The notes: generated from the sequence alone by a model not told the origin. Counted from the stretch's first letter, positions 23,701 to 36,685 are shown. The stretch: DNA of 64,000 bases from Acestrorhynchus altus (GCA_034509495.1 CM067515.1:18592172-18656171), one strand, 5' to 3'. Numbers and translations: made by a program.

Positions 23701-26700
23701 ACACCAGTACACAATGTTAAACTCATTAACACAGACTGCGTACATCTCTGATCAGAAAACACTTTGAATGCAGTTGACGTGCATTCATTAATAATAAGAA
23801 ATGTACGGTCAACTTCATGTACAGTCAACTTCATGTACAGTCAACTTCATGTACAGTCAACGTGTATTTGGAAAGTGACACAATGTGTGTCTCTGTGCAC
23901 CACCTCAACAAATTTTCAAATCAAATGTGACTGAAGTTGGAAACTTTCAGTTTCTACTCAGGCGGTGTAACAAAAAATAATTCACAGCAATTTTTACACT
24001 GTAATTTGACACCTGACTGATGAACAGTTTGATGTCCAGGTGAGATCTGTGCTCTCTATTTGGTCTTGATTCAAAGGGTTGAATTTGTATTCAGCATTTA
24101 TGAAACGTTGAGTATGTGAACCAAAGAGATGTTAATGCAAGTGAAGAAGACCATCGTTTGACACCACATCATCTGTTAAGCATGGTGGAGGCAGTGTTAT
24201 GACATGCAAATACTGTATGTTTGCCACTGAAACAGGGTCACTGGTGAGGTTCTGTTGATAGTAGTAGCAGGAAGAGTTCTGAAGTATATAGAGCTCTTTC
24301 TGCTCAGATTCAGAACAAGAACTTCATGATTAGTAATATAAGTCACACATACACATCATACGATATATCCTTCCTTTGACTACAAAAAAACTGCTCATAT
24401 TGTGGTGACGTTGAGGAAAAAAAACACAGCATATCCAACAATAACTAAAGCCTCATCCATCTTTTATACAGCAGTAAAAAAGCAATGAAAACATATACCA
24501 CATATGTTTGGTATATGTACCGTCCATATGTTTGTGAACCCCCTTCTATTGAAAACGTCTACCTACATTAAACTCCTATTAATAGTGTTTGGTGAGCAGC
24601 TGGGGAGTTACAAGCTTGCTCAAAGGCATTTCAGTCATGTCCTGTCAGTTCAGGGAATCAAACCAGCAACCTTCTTGTCACAAGGCTGGTTCCCTAACCA
24701 CCAGACCCTATTACTACAATGTAAACAGGATAAACTTTTAATACCCTTGATTTCAGAAGAAACAATGAATCAGGAGGTGTCCTAATTCTTTTGCCATATA
24801 GTCAGTGAGTCAGTCATTATCTTATCCACTTCTTCCTGAATACGGACACAGTTAATCCAGAGCCCACCTGGAGTCACGGGGTGCAAGGCAGGAATATCCC
24901 CTGGACAGGGCGCCAGTCTAACACAGGGTGCCACAGACACACACAGTCACATTCAGATATACACCTAGGGGGCAATTTAGCATGGTCAATTCACCTGGAG
25001 CTGTGTGACAGACGTTCTATCTGTGGCGCCATCATGCCTCCCTGTCCACAAATAATGGAAGAGTGCATTCCGCAAATTAGACCAGAGATGATACTTTCAA
25101 GGCCAACACTTTGATTTTTGAGATTTCAGGATTAATTTCCTAATTAATAAGGATCAGAGACATTTTTTTATAAGTTTTTTGAAAATTCTGATATGGACAG
25201 TTTGAGAGGAGAGATAAAGAGAAGAAAACAGTGTTACCCAGGAAAGCTGAGATGCAGAGCATGAAACCAAAAACACACCGTTCAGGAACCTCAGTGCCTG
25301 TATCACTGCAAACATAAATAAATTACACACACTGATTCATAAAGTGCACCTGCAGATTCACAGCTCACATAACATTTGCCATCACTGCTCCTTCCCCTCA
25401 TTTGCATGTTACCATTTCATAACACAATTCATAACACCACTTCGTTCAAAAACTCTCCACAAAGATGAATCTTATTATTATAAATATGATCATATTTCTC
25501 AAATATGTTTGTTCTTCCAGGCATGTTTGGTGGTTTAACCTCATAGTTAAAAGCTCATTCTGATTTGTTTGGATTGAGCATAATGATTAATAATCATAGC
25601 TGCATAGAGCACCTCTCTGTTCAGAAGGATTTCAGGGCATTAAAGGTTCGTGATTTCACTTCATTACACTTTTTGTACATTTTGGTGACTTTTGTTAATT
25701 TGTATGATTGTGGTGACAGTGAATTCTAGAAGCATGCTCATTTCCTTTAATACATAATTTGATATCCACTCCTCTAAAAGCTAGGTGCTGAGATGTCAAC
25801 TGATCTGGTGGTGAGTTTGATCTGGTTGCAGGCAAAATTGCCAGAGAGACATGGTAGGCCCAAATGAGTAGTGATGGTCTGTGGGGAAAGGCTGGTATAG
25901 GACACAGTCGGACAGCATTTTAAATCCCACCAGATGTCTTTATATGTTCTGGAGGAAATCAGATTGGACACTTTTCCAGACCTTCACTGTGGAAGCAGCT
26001 GCACATAGATGTGGCCAATATCTTGTTGGTGCCTTTTACAGCAGTGAGCAAAGAACCTGAAGAGACCCAAGTGGAAGAAAGAAGCTTTCCAAATTTGATG
26101 GGAACCATTGGGTGAGAAAGGTAGTTATCAAAATCTAGGGTATGGGAAGAGGTCAAAGAGGCCATGAAGAATGATTAGTTGCTAGACAATGAGAAGCTGT
26201 CTTGTTTGACGCACATCTCCAGGGTTGCATGAACCTTGGGAACAGTGCCTCTGGACTATTGGCATTGGACCCCATTGCAGCTGTGCTTTGTCTCCACTCC
26301 TGTTGGTGACATTCTTGGACAGGATAGCAAGGCACAACCATGGGCAGGATGGCTTCTGGCATGGGGGTCAGTTGATTATGTCTTTCTGGCTTCTACATGT
26401 GGGGGCGTCCAGCACACACACACACGTGGTTTGAGGCTGAATATGAAGTAGTCTGTATGAGAATCAGCAAATTGATGTCTGAGGTCACAAAAATATGCTA
26501 TGCTTCCTTCAAGTAGGTAGTGTACACCAACCCCAAGTTGAAGAGTTTAAGTATCTCAGGGTCTTGATGGGACGAGGGATTATGAAATCAGCCCCTGCAG
26601 TGACTGCAGTAATGAGTGAATTGGATTGAAGTGGAAAGAAGATAAGGATAATGATGATATCCGTCACTTTACACCCGTCTTCCAGTAGCTCAGACAACAA

Positions 26701-28013
26701 AGTTTGAGGAGAGATGGTTACGCTTTCTCAGCCAATCAGATCAAAACAAAGATATAGATTGAGCAGAGATTGTTCTTCTGCACAGCCAATCAGATTAAAC
26801 ACAGTTACAGTTTGAGGAGATATTGTTATGCTGCTCAGCCAATCAGATTAAAAGCAGTTATTGATTTAGGGTTGTTCTGCTGCTCAGCCAATCGGATTAA
26901 ACACAGTTATTGATTTAGGGTTGTTCTGCTGCTCAGCCAATCAGATCAAAACACATATAGATTTGAGGAGAGATGGTTATGCTTTCTCAGCTAATCAAAT
27001 CACAGACGTAAATTGAGGAGAGATTGTTCTGCTGCTCAGCCAATCAGATTAAACACAGATATAAATTGAGGAGAGATGGTTATATAACCCAGAGCAAATG
27101 ATGGAATTCTCTATACATTTTACTTAAATGTTCACTTTTTGTTATCATAGCTTTTGGAAACAACAAATGGAAATTATTGTTGTATATGATTTCATTCCAT
27201 GCTGATTTTGCTTATTTAGCAAATATTTGTATTTATGTTTCTGTTTAATTGTTGCTGTTTTCTTTGCATCTGACTCTGAGACATCTGATTAATAATATTT
27301 AGTAGCTCGTTAGCCATTTTGACTGCCTGTTCATGAGGTCATAAAAAACACTGCAACATTAGGAACAACAAACATTATACACATTCGTCATAACTCAGAG
27401 AGGGGGTTCAGTGTTCAGTGTTGTGGCTCATTGTGATGAATGGAATGAAACTCCAGTTATCATGACTACAACACAAATATGGCCATTTTATTTACTATCC
27501 AAACCCACTGGTCACCCTTGGTGTGTCTTACGAGTTGTATATGGAAAGATGATTATGGGAATATAAATTCTGAACAATTATGTTTCCTTTAGAGACTCAG
27601 CACCCTGCATGCACCCCTTCCCCATTTTAATTGTATGCAATTTAAAAGATGTTTTAGACTTGAAATCTCAAAGATACATCTCAGACATTAATCAGTGTAT
27701 TCATAACCATTTGGTCTAATAACTTTGAGGGAGCGTTTAGAAGTTCAGGTGTCTTCTTCCACTCAGCAGCTCTGTGAACAATTCTGACTGGGTAAGTTTC
27801 TCTACAACAGAGTATTTCACATCTTAACTGATGAATTATATAGAAAGTGCCTCAAATTGTTTAAAAGGGGATTAAAACGTACCTGATATATGGCAGCAGC
27901 AGGTCAGTGTGGCCCAGAAGAACAGAGACAGTGTAGGTCAGAACTAAAGTTCCACATGACCAAGAGATCAAAACCACAGGCAGAATACACAGACCTTTCT
28001 TAAACCACAGCAT
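20740..28013 (-). CDS. dram2: DNA damage-regulated autophagy modulator 2, multi-exon gene
   Basis: Multi-pass lysosomal membrane protein of the DRAM/FRAG1 family, which promotes autophagy; human DRAM2 loss causes retinal dystrophy. Minus-strand coding exons: 28013-27883, 25305-25238, 23675-23533, 23354-23177, 22936-22854, 21050-20958, 20862-20740 (TGA). They sum to 819 nt, 272 aa; human is about 266 aa. Visible landmarks are the N-terminal MLWFKKGLCILPVVLISWS, which matches the family start and first membrane span, YVRYKQVQAL, GVFSSIGMCVVANFQ, HLFGAGLTFGPGALYI, VSYRMQPRFHG, TKLHWIPGERGYLPHLVSAG, AEWSLAFSFICFFFTYIRDF and the C-terminal SPLLSGNI tail. Hydrophobic blocks support six spans. The upstream in-frame ATG at 28043 is rejected because an acceptor lies one base before the chosen ATG. 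The exon 4 donor (T|GTATCC) was chosen because it alone keeps frame and family length. Confidence 0.93.
21620..22368. mobile_element. Non-autonomous DNA transposon with long terminal inverted repeats
   Basis: The left end ACAACCCCAATTTCAGTGAA, followed by GTTGGGACG and GTAAAACATGAATAAAAACA, is mirrored at 22300-22368 (reverse complement TAATGGAGTTGGCACATTGT, then GTAAAACATAAATAAAAACA). The ends are well known in fish genomes. The interior has no intact transposase. It lies in the DRAM2 intron between exons 22936-22854 and 21050-20958. Confidence 0.7.
23804..23868. repeat. 16-bp tandem repeat
   Basis: Four units of CAGTCAACTTCATGTA in a DRAM2 intron. Confidence 0.9.
24796..25055. repeat. Dispersed fish repeat (CCTGGAGTCACGGGG type)
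   Basis: Includes CACCTGGAGTCACGGGGTGC, GGACAGGGCGCCAGTCTA and ACCTAGGGGGCAATTTAG. Diverged from but organised like the copy at 37740-38075. DRAM2 intron. Confidence 0.55.
26110..26600 (+). mobile_element. Degenerate non-LTR reverse transcriptase fragment
   Basis: Plus-strand frames give SPLLLVTFLDRIARH followed by FWHGGQL, then FWLLHVGASS, resembling the fish LINE pattern LSPLLF..FMDRISR..GLRFGG...ADDVVLLASS. A later frame gives YTNPKLKSLSISGS, resembling the FKYLG region. Stops and frameshifts break it. The catalytic aspartate pair is not preserved. It lies in DRAM2 intron 1. Confidence 0.55.
26728..27085. repeat. 50-bp minisatellite carrying CCAAT boxes
   Basis: Seven units of 48-54 bp, each beginning near CAGCCAATCAGATTAAACAC and continuing with a GAGGAGAGATTGTT phrase. 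Six of seven keep CCAAT in the form CAGCCAATCRG, a close match to the NF-Y site; the sixth has CTAAT. Located in DRAM2 intron 1. Confidence 0.85.
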
Positions 28014-28036
28014 ACTGACAGACAGACAGACAGACA
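28014..28036 (-). other. DRAM2 splice acceptor abutting the start codon
   Basis: On the minus strand a (TGTC) tandem runs into CAG, one base before the DRAM2 ATG. The tract is pyrimidine-rich and makes a plausible 3' splice site, so DRAM2 probably has a separate 5' untranslated exon upstream. I could not locate that exon between 28.1 and 31 kb. Confidence 0.5.
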
Positions 28037-28188
28037 CATACACTCACAATCAAACAGACAAAGATCTATAGAATCCCTCCATAGACACAAGTTTAGAGTC
28101 CCTTAAAGAACCATACATCACACACACAAACACACACACATCACTGGAGCCAAATGAAAACAAATGTTACAAACATATGCGCATGCGC

Positions 28189-28191
<3 letters not shown>

Positions 28192-28244
<53 letters not shown>
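28192..28244. repeat. CA microsatellite
   Basis: About 26 CA units just upstream of DRAM2 coding exon 1. Confidence 0.95.
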
Positions 28245-28246
<2 letters not shown>

Positions 28247-28306
28247 GAATTAACAGTAAGGGAAAATTAAGCCAAGGCCGATTAAATCCATCAGATCATT
28301 TCAGTA

Positions 28307-28308
<2 letters not shown>

Positions 28309-28345
<37 letters not shown>
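28309..28345. repeat. TC microsatellite
   Basis: About 18 TC units followed by a further CA run at 28352-28372. Confidence 0.9.
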
Positions 28346-28350
<5 letters not shown>

Positions 28351-28559
28351 ACACATACACACACACACACACAAACAGTTGGAGTTAGTCTTCAATATGC
28401 AGATCTTCTCCAAAATAAAAGAAGGAAAAATTAAGTCTGTTAGGATGGAGGGTTTAAGTGCTGTAGGATTGTGTGTGTGAGACAGAGAGAGAGAGAGTGG
28501 GGGGGGGATTCCTTTCGAGTCTTGTGACAACATCAGCTGATTCTCATTGACTACACTCT

Positions 28560-29690
28560 TACATTTAGGAGGTATGTGTGAGAGAGAAAAACATAATTAT
28601 TTATTTATTTTAGACCATCAAATTATTATTAGAAGGCACACTTAAAGGTTTTTGTCCAGTAAAATGTTTCCTCAGACATAAGAAAAACCTTCGGTAGATG
28701 GTAGATGCTGTGCTAAACACCCAGTATCATGGAAACCTGAATTGCTCTCTGTAAGATAAAGTAGTTAAATATAAATACAGTAAAATACACACACAAAATT
28801 ACAGACAGAAGGCATCAGCTACCAGGAATGAAACTTGGTGTCTAGGTTTGACATCATGAGACAAGAATAATTCAAGTTTCACTATCAGCATTTGATGTAA
28901 GCAAGGATGGGTCTTATTGCTGTAACTGACTGACTATATAAGGTTGTGTTTGCTTTCCATTCTGACTTTTGCTGTTGTGTTGGTAGCATCCTTTAAGTTA
29001 AGTGTGCCTCTTAGAAGAGTTTGAAAGCTATTTGAGCAGTGTGAGTTCAAGAGGGTTTGCATCACAGAGCTCCAGGTGGGATAGTTTCAGTGCAGCACTG
29101 GATAGTAGAAGGCATGCACCAATGACATGAATGATCTGGGAGAGCTGAATATACTGTGGAGAGGGGCAACTGACAGATTGTATGACATGCACGAAATGAC
29201 CCAGCAACCAAAACTGTCTCCGTTCAGCAGGCAGTACTCTTTATCTTTATTTATACTCTTTAATCGTCTGTTAGTATCAGCACCATTTGTATATGGCTGC
29301 AAAAACAGGATTACATACAGGCAGTTATACAATGACTGCCCTTAACCCCACATCACCATAGACCTCAATGGTGTCATGCCAGACTGTCATGTCTAAGTCA
29401 CTCAGAATGGCAGTGGTCACCTTCAGTGAGAAGTCCTGTGTTTGTCTTGGTGGAGACAACCAATCATCTCCACATCACCAGCTCTATCTCTGATTGACAA
29501 TCTGCAAGACACTATTGGACACACTTAACTCCTACAACAAAATCTACAGGAATTGTGTGAGAATAATCAAGCAGCATGGAATAGATCATCAAACATTATA
29601 ACATGTTTACGTAACTCAAACTTTGCCAATATCATTTTTTAAATCTTTTATTGGTGACTGAGTGTGTAAATACTGATTAAATTATACAAT
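28560..29690. other. Intergenic stretch upstream of DRAM2
   Basis: No gene or named repeat recognised. Short open frames near 29087-29345 on both strands look like remnants but show no family motif. A DRAM2 5' untranslated exon could lie here. Confidence 0.4.
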
Positions 29691-29691
29691 A

Positions 29692-30658
29692 TACAGTAGG
29701 GATACACTGCTGATTTTGGAAATTTTCCCACCTGCAAAGAATGGAGATGTCATTTTTATTGTAGGTACACTTCAACTGTGAGAGACAGAATCTAAACATA
29801 AATAAATGATTGAAACGAAGTATTTGATATAATAGAAAAACAGAACTTAATATTTGGTACAGAAACATTTGTTTTAAATGACAGAGGTCAGATATTTCCT
29901 GCAGTTATTGATAAATGTTTCACACACTGCAGCAGGGATTTTGGCCCAATCCTCCATACAGATCTCCTCCAGATTTTTCAGGTTTTGGGTATATTCTGGG
30001 CAACATTTTAGCTCCTTCCAAAGATTTTTATTGAGTTCAAGTGTGGAGACTGGCTAGGCCACTCTTATGATTCTTATGGAGCCACTCCTTAGTTGCCTTG
30101 GCTGTGTATTCCAGGTCATTATCATGCTGGAAGACCCAGCCATGACCCATCTTCAATGCTCTTAAGAGAGAAGGATGCTGTTGGCCAAAAAGTTTCCACC
30201 CCCATGCTTCTTATTCCTCCGGGTACTCTGGTTTCCATGCATACGGTAGGTGAATTGGTGACTCTAATGTGGCCCTTAGTGTGTGTGTGTGCGCCCTATG
30301 ATGGAGAAGTGCCCTGTCTAGGGTTCGTTCCTGCCCTTGCCCTCAGAGTTGCCGACTGGGCACTGAATAAGTGGTATAGAAGATGGATGGAGTGCAGACT
30401 AAGAGGCCTTCTTAAAGAAAAACTAACAGGTCTGTGAGAGCCACAAATCTTGCTTGTTGGTAGGTAATCAAATCAAATACGTATTTCAGGCAAATAAAAT
30501 GCAAATTAATCATTTAAAAATCATACAATGTAATTTTTCTGGAGTCTCTCATAGGTGAAGCATATCTACACTAAAATTTACAGAGCTCTCAATTCTTCGT
30601 AGGTGGGAAAACTTGCAAAAGCAGCAGTGTATCAAATACTTATTTACCCCCACTGTAC
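29692..30658 (-). mobile_element. Degenerate Tc1-like transposon with nested repeat
   Basis: Ends TACAGTAGGGATACACTGCT and, at the right, TCAAATACTTATTTACCCCC then ACTGTA, which are Tc1-like termini. The interior reads as reversed transposase DNA (TCCTCCATACAGATCTCCTC, then CCATGACCCATCTTCAATGC). It is interrupted at about 30230-30410 by another dispersed repeat. No open transposase. Confidence 0.65.
30230..30410 (-). repeat. Dispersed fish repeat nested in Tc1 copy
   Basis: Phrases GTAGGTGAATTGGTGACTCT, GCGCCCTATGATGGAGAAG and AGAGTTGCCGACTGGGCACT match, in reverse orientation, the repeat at 37740-38075. Transposase-like sequence flanks both sides. Confidence 0.6.
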
Positions 30659-31397
30659 CATTCTGTTCCCAGTCCTACAGTCTGAATACAGGATCTAAAC
30701 TGTAAAAAATCATTAATAAGGGTTTGAAAGTTGCTGTTATTGCGCAAAGAAAACTCCATCTGTAAAACAGATAACAGTATTTATAATTTTTTGTTGGTAC
30801 CGGTAACAGTATCTAGTACCTAATAACCTTGCAAAAGTATCAAAGTAATCAGATTTGTCTGGGTTATAAATAACACTTGAAAGGCTCCTACAACACAATG
30901 CTGACACCACCATGCTTCATTAATGGGATGGTGTTCGAAGAGGAATGTGAAGCACGTGTGATAGTATTGTCTAATGTGTTCATTAATTAAATATAGTTAA
31001 GACTCAGTGTGTAGAGTTAACTCTGAGTAGGTACAGAATGATTAATAGACTTAGATGCAAATGCTTTCTCAGCACTGTAACTTCTGTATACTCATTGTGT
31101 ACAATGAATGGTTTAATAAAAAGCAGCGAGGCAGAGTCTGACAGGGTCTGTTACCAGAAATAGAACAGTCTTTATTTTTACTTTTGCTAGTCTATTAGAA
31201 AATTAAATTCTTTACAGGAAAATAACAAGAGACAGAACACAGTCCACATGATTACACATAAAACAGAAATGGCAAAAATGAACAAATACTTTTAATGGCT
31301 TACTGTGGCAAACACTCACTAACTGGAGGTGTGTGAGAACTTTGGTTGAGTTTACTGGCTGTGGTTGTGACTAAACTGGTTTAAACTGGACAATTTA

Positions 31398-31470
31398 ACA
31401 GTACACACAGGCACGCACACAGGCACGCACACAGGCACGCACACAGGCACGCACACAGGCACGCACACAG
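31398..31470. repeat. 12-bp tandem repeat
   Basis: Six units of ACACAGGCACGC, possibly within the CEPT1 3' UTR. Confidence 0.9.
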
Positions 31471-34400
31471 TGTTTACAGACAGAGAGGAAACACAGTTGC
31501 AAAAACAAACTGAGCAGCTGAATGAGTGACAGGAAGTGGGGCTTGAAGAGGTGTAGCTTAAGCATGCAGTACTTTTAGCAAACAACACACTTGACAGAAA
31601 CATAGTCAATTAACCAAAACATGTTTGGTGGACCAGTTAAATCCCACAAAATAACATTGTGCTAAAATCATTACTAAATCACACAATTTAGTCCACTGTC
31701 ATACATTAAAACACATCAGTTGTATTGCTTAGAGATTACTTAGCAACAAATGTAATTTAGGAATGCAGTTATGTATGTAGTACATGGTAATTATGTGCTA
31801 GCTAGAGTAGCCTTGCAGTTCCAGTGATACCTGTTGCAATATTAGCTTTCATTGCCTCGAGAACAAAACTGGAGAAACAACCTTGTCCTGCTGATCGACT
31901 ACATTCATAAAGGTAAGGACTTATTCAAACGTCCTTTTTTCTATATAGGATCTACATAGAACCAACTGAATGCATGAATGGTTATTTATATTATATATAA
32001 TCAATTTATCAAAAATGCCCCCACTCTTATAGATGTGAGGTTAGGAAACACTGGAGTGGAGAAAACAAAAACAAAAACAGATAAAATAAATTTCAGAAAT
32101 TCAAACAAACATTTTAAAATATGTAACTGTTTTAGTTTCCATTACAAATGAAAATGAAATGAAATCCAGAATGCTGTAAAACAATGCCAGTAACACACAG
32201 TATCATTCACATACCCAGACAAACAAAACAGATTGTGATGAGGAATGTGAGGAAAGGCACTAATACCAACAACAAAACAAACCTCCATCACAACACCTTA
32301 AATAACTGAAAGCCTAGTTAACATTGCCTTACAGACTCTGGCGAGGGAAAAATACACTGACCACACATTGAGAGGTAGGATGTAAAATAAAAAAGATTTG
32401 AGGATGACGTTCAGCTGTTAAAAAAAAAACAACAACAACCAAAAACAACAAAAGCCTGGAAGCGCCTAGTAACTGAACTCATCACTACCTTCCTCCACCC
32501 TGCACTGACCAGCACAATCCTGCTAAAGCTGAACAAAGAAACACATTAATGTAGTTTTAATAGCCTAGTTGTAATCAAGCATGCAGTGTTCGCCTTTTAT
32601 TAGGTTAGCATGGGGGCTACATGGCCAAAGAACCAGACAAATTAGATTTGGGCCTAGTGGAAAGGCTGTGGTCATGAACAGAACAAATCCTCTCTTTTAG
32701 TCAGTGGTTAGTCACTGGTGAGACTGGTGAGAAGCAGCTTGATTAACTGAGTTCAGTTCAAGTTGACTAATTCTCATACCCAGAAGAGTAAGAATACTGT
32801 TAAAAACAACTATGGCAGTTAACTATATATTCCAAACAGTATAGCGCTGCACACCACAGTCAGAATGGGTAACACGGCGGCTGGAGGTACTGACATGTAG
32901 GTGTAGCTTGATTAGCCAAACAGCTAAGAAAACTGGCTAAATCACCACATTGAAACAGAGGGGTGAAGACATTAATACAGGTGTATCAAATACATCCCTC
33001 ACAGACAATTACACAGCCATATCTGTGTTTACTTACAGCCAGTATGGAAAGAAATTTTATTACACAAGAAGTAGTGCAGCCAAACTTGCAACGTGATTGG
33101 ACACTGAATATATTCTGAAGTTTATGACACCCAAATATTTCTATTTGTTAACAGGTACTCTAGCATGACTTGGTCTAGACCCACAGTGAGCACCACGCTG
33201 CATATGCCAAGATCCCCCGGTGTTAACTGCTACATCCAGAACGCAGCTACATTCATCTTGTTTTCACAGTGAAAACAGGCAGGAATACAATTACACTGCT
33301 GGCAAATTAAGAATCTCAGTGCTAATTGTTGAGATTCCTTTTCTTCTTAGTTACACTGGCTTCGCAGCTTCATTGCTGATTAGTAGGTGTAGGCTTTCAG
33401 TATATTTAAGTGACATTAGCCTTGTAGCCCCAGTACTAACACGTAGGTATAGGCTTATAGTAATTGTTACATTAGTTTATTTGCTCCAGTGCTACTGGTA
33501 AATATAGGCTTACATTTCTTTTTATTAACATTAGCCTTGTACCTCCAGTATGCACCAGACTGGCTGATCGACTACATTTGGGGTTAGGACCAAATAACTG
33601 ATTGCTTTAACTCAAAGGTTTTGGTAGCAGGCCAAAAAGGTTAATCAGGTCTGAGCAGAAAAACACTCAAACTGGTCAGATCAGAGAACTGAAAACAGAA
33701 ACACCTTTCTCAGGTCTGTGTCCTAATAGACACATGCTGCTGTTGTGGAGAAAACATGGTTACTAGCAGCAATAAGCATTTCTCTTTTGAACCTACACAC
33801 AAGAGTACCTCTTTTTAAAAAGTAAAACATGTTCATTTACCATGCATTGTTAGGGGAGACACTGTTCCTACAGCCTCCAACTAGCTATGTGAAGCAAAAT
33901 GTATCAAAAAAGTCCAAGTTACAGTTATCCCCTCACACTCCAAATATTGATCAGTCAACATATCTTTAGTTCACAGATGCTATGAGGCACAAGTAACCGA
34001 AGCCTATTGGCATCAGACAATCAGACTTAATCAAACAGACTTACGTAAATGGTGTCGGACACTACAAATGTCATCAAAAACATGGACTGGAGTATGCAAG
34101 CTAGCAAATGTACAGTACAGAACAAAGCCCAACTTTTATACATTATTTTTTCAGTCATTTTTCTACATCATACAAAGGTTTAGATTTAGGAATGCTGTTT
34201 GTACCCTGCTAATGGGCTGAAACTAATAGGCTTCTATAATTTGTTATCTCCATTAGCCTCATAACTCCAGCATTAAAGGAAAGAACTGAACATGTTTTGG
34301 CTAATTGATTACATTTGGCATGGACAAAAAACTGGGGATTTTTGGTTTAAAAACTATTGCTTTAACTTATGTTGTGCGTCGTTAGCTGCTAATGTGGATG

Positions 34401-36108
34401 GTTACAGTAAACGGTCTGTAATGACATCACAAAGGGAAGTGACCTGCATAGTTGCTTTCACCTCATTAATAAAAGTAATAAAAGGCAATAATTAGTTTCA
34501 GATTGTGATTAGCTTTCAGTATTTACGTACATGTAACTTCCCTCACCTTACAATGTCAATTAAAACAGCACTTCTGTCTTAACTAAACCTCATCTCCAAC
34601 ACAAACTCTTTTGAACAGAAAAGTAAAAAACAGAACCCTTTAAAAAGTAAACTACACATTTTCTTAACTTTAAAAGTTATTGACATTAATGTATACTCTG
34701 TTGGTACATCAAGCTAAGATTTTCTTAAAAATAAATAAAAATTAGTCACAAAATAAATAAAGAAATTCTAAAAATAAACATAGGAGCTACAAGGTTTAGA
34801 TGACAATCAAGCTTTAAGGGAAAACTAGCTATTATACCTTTAAATATCTCATTAACTTATATTTCCTCTTTTTTAAATAAACAAATGAATTAAACTATGG
34901 ATTTTTTTGTAATCTGCTTGGATTTGTGTTTAAATATGATAAAAAGGAATGTAAAGTCTACATTTTACCATGCATAGAGAAAATCTGTAAGCTGTACAAT
35001 AAAAAATAAAGTGAGAAATAAAGGCACGCAATTTAGCAGGTTATCACATTAACTCAAGTGTGTAAACACCGATGAAGATTTTGATTTAATGAATATTACT
35101 TTTTCATCTTTACAATACAATGTTAGTATTGTATTTGGCATAACTGTAGAATGGCAGCACAACCTGAATCATGCTGGAACTCTTAGTGAAGTGATTTAGA
35201 GATTATTTTTCCCCTACTCAGCTTTAAATTCCCTTTTACTGAAAATCTAACTGTGATTAATGTGTTCAGACCTGATTATTATCATGAGGAATTCTGGCAC
35301 AGCCGTCTCACAGTAAAGTCTACTACTTTATCTCACTAGCATAATAGAAGTGGCCCTTGTATGTAGTTCTATGCAAAAGCTTGTTCACTCCTAGCCAGAC
35401 TTCATATAGTTCAGAATGTAAATAAAGCCTATCCCCAAATTGTGTACAATTTAATATACACCTACTGCTTATTTCCTGAACTTAATATATTGAGAACAAA
35501 TACTTTACATTAAAATGTTATGTTTGCAATCTTGTAAATTCAGTACATAAAAACAGTTCATAAATGTTTGAAACAAAATATATATGCATATGCAAATTAT
35601 CTTCACATCTTACCATGATGGGAATTTGGTTACTAAATATCACTAAATACTAACTGAAAATTGAAAACTGCCCAGGTTTACTTTTAATTATGAATTATTG
35701 TGTTATTTCCTTTAAATCGTTTTTTCAGGTTTCCCCACTGTTTTTATGGTATGTGACGTAGTCAATCAGTCAAAACATGTAATGGAACAAGCAATGGAAG
35801 TAATGCAATGATAAACCCCACTAATTAGCATTGTGTTAACTGTATGTTTAAATTGTCCCACTCTCCTCAAGCTACATGTCAATGGACATCAAATGTCCAG
35901 TAATCTCTAATAGACTTGATTATGTAGTTCATGATAAGACTCACTGTTATCTAGAACATGGACTGAAGTATGTAAGAATACAGGCCATGTTTATAGAGAA
36001 CAGTTTGCGTATGCTTCCATTGCTTGTTAGCTTCATAGCTCCAGACCTAAACTAAAGAAGCAAACTCCATGTCTTGGCTGATCAACTGCATTTTGGGGTA
36101 AGAAAGAT

Positions 36109-36114
36109 TTTATT
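36109..36114 (-). terminator. CEPT1 candidate proximal polyadenylation signal
   Basis: AATAAA on the transcribed strand about 570 nt after the CEPT1 stop. It lies within a dispersed-repeat copy, which lowers confidence. A more distal AATAAA candidate is at 31171-31176. Confidence 0.3.
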
Positions 36115-36685
36115 TATTTAAACAATTAAACAGTATTTTTTACAATTCAGTAGAGAGATTAGCTGCTCTCTTACTACCACATAACACAGAGATGCTAATT
36201 AGCTTTAGGTTATTGGTTTAGTGGAGGCTTTCAAAAGGTAGGTCAGTTAGGTCAAAAGGTAGGTCAACGCCCAGATTGACCTGAAGGGAAAAAGCAGCCT
36301 TTAGAAAACAAAACACAACAAAACACAAAAAAATACAACCTTAAGCATTTGGGTTTTGTGGATCACCGACTGACTTCTGTGATTAGCAGCACTACAGTAA
36401 CCTCTCCCTCCATTAGATTTTGTGTAATTATTACAAACATGCCACAAACTAGAAGTTCATGTTAGCTTAAATAACACACTGAACATCACAACAAAGTGAG
36501 CAGAGTGCATCAAACACTCCCAGTAATTTCCCTTGATCTATAAAATCATTCCTCTTATCGTTTGTTATTCCAAAACTCTGAAGAGTTTAGTGTAATCCGG
36601 CTGTGTTTAGGTTCCACATGTGTTACATTCACGGTAATAACTGACCTGCAGAGGGACGGAGTGTGAGTGTGTGTATGTTTATGTG

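Larger units (their letters stand above)
31171..36685 (-). other. Possible long CEPT1 3' UTR
   Basis: This is 5.5 kb of AT-rich DNA between the CEPT1 stop and an AATAAA (minus strand, 31171-31176). It lacks the Tc1 copies seen on either side but holds several short dispersed-repeat copies (near 31.8, 33.3-33.6, 34.2, 36.0 kb) and a 12-bp tandem array. No exon of any other gene was found. Continuity with the CEPT1 transcript is inference. Confidence 0.3.

Noticed and set aside
27883..28043. Earlier in-frame ATG for DRAM2 at 28043
   Set aside because: A splice acceptor lies one base before the ATG at 28013, and the family begins with the M-x-W-F pattern found there. The extra residues are encoded by a TGTC repeat.
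29087..29345. Overlapping open frames on both strands (72-81 aa)
   Set aside because: No recognisable motif. They may be remnants of an old element but nothing supports a gene.
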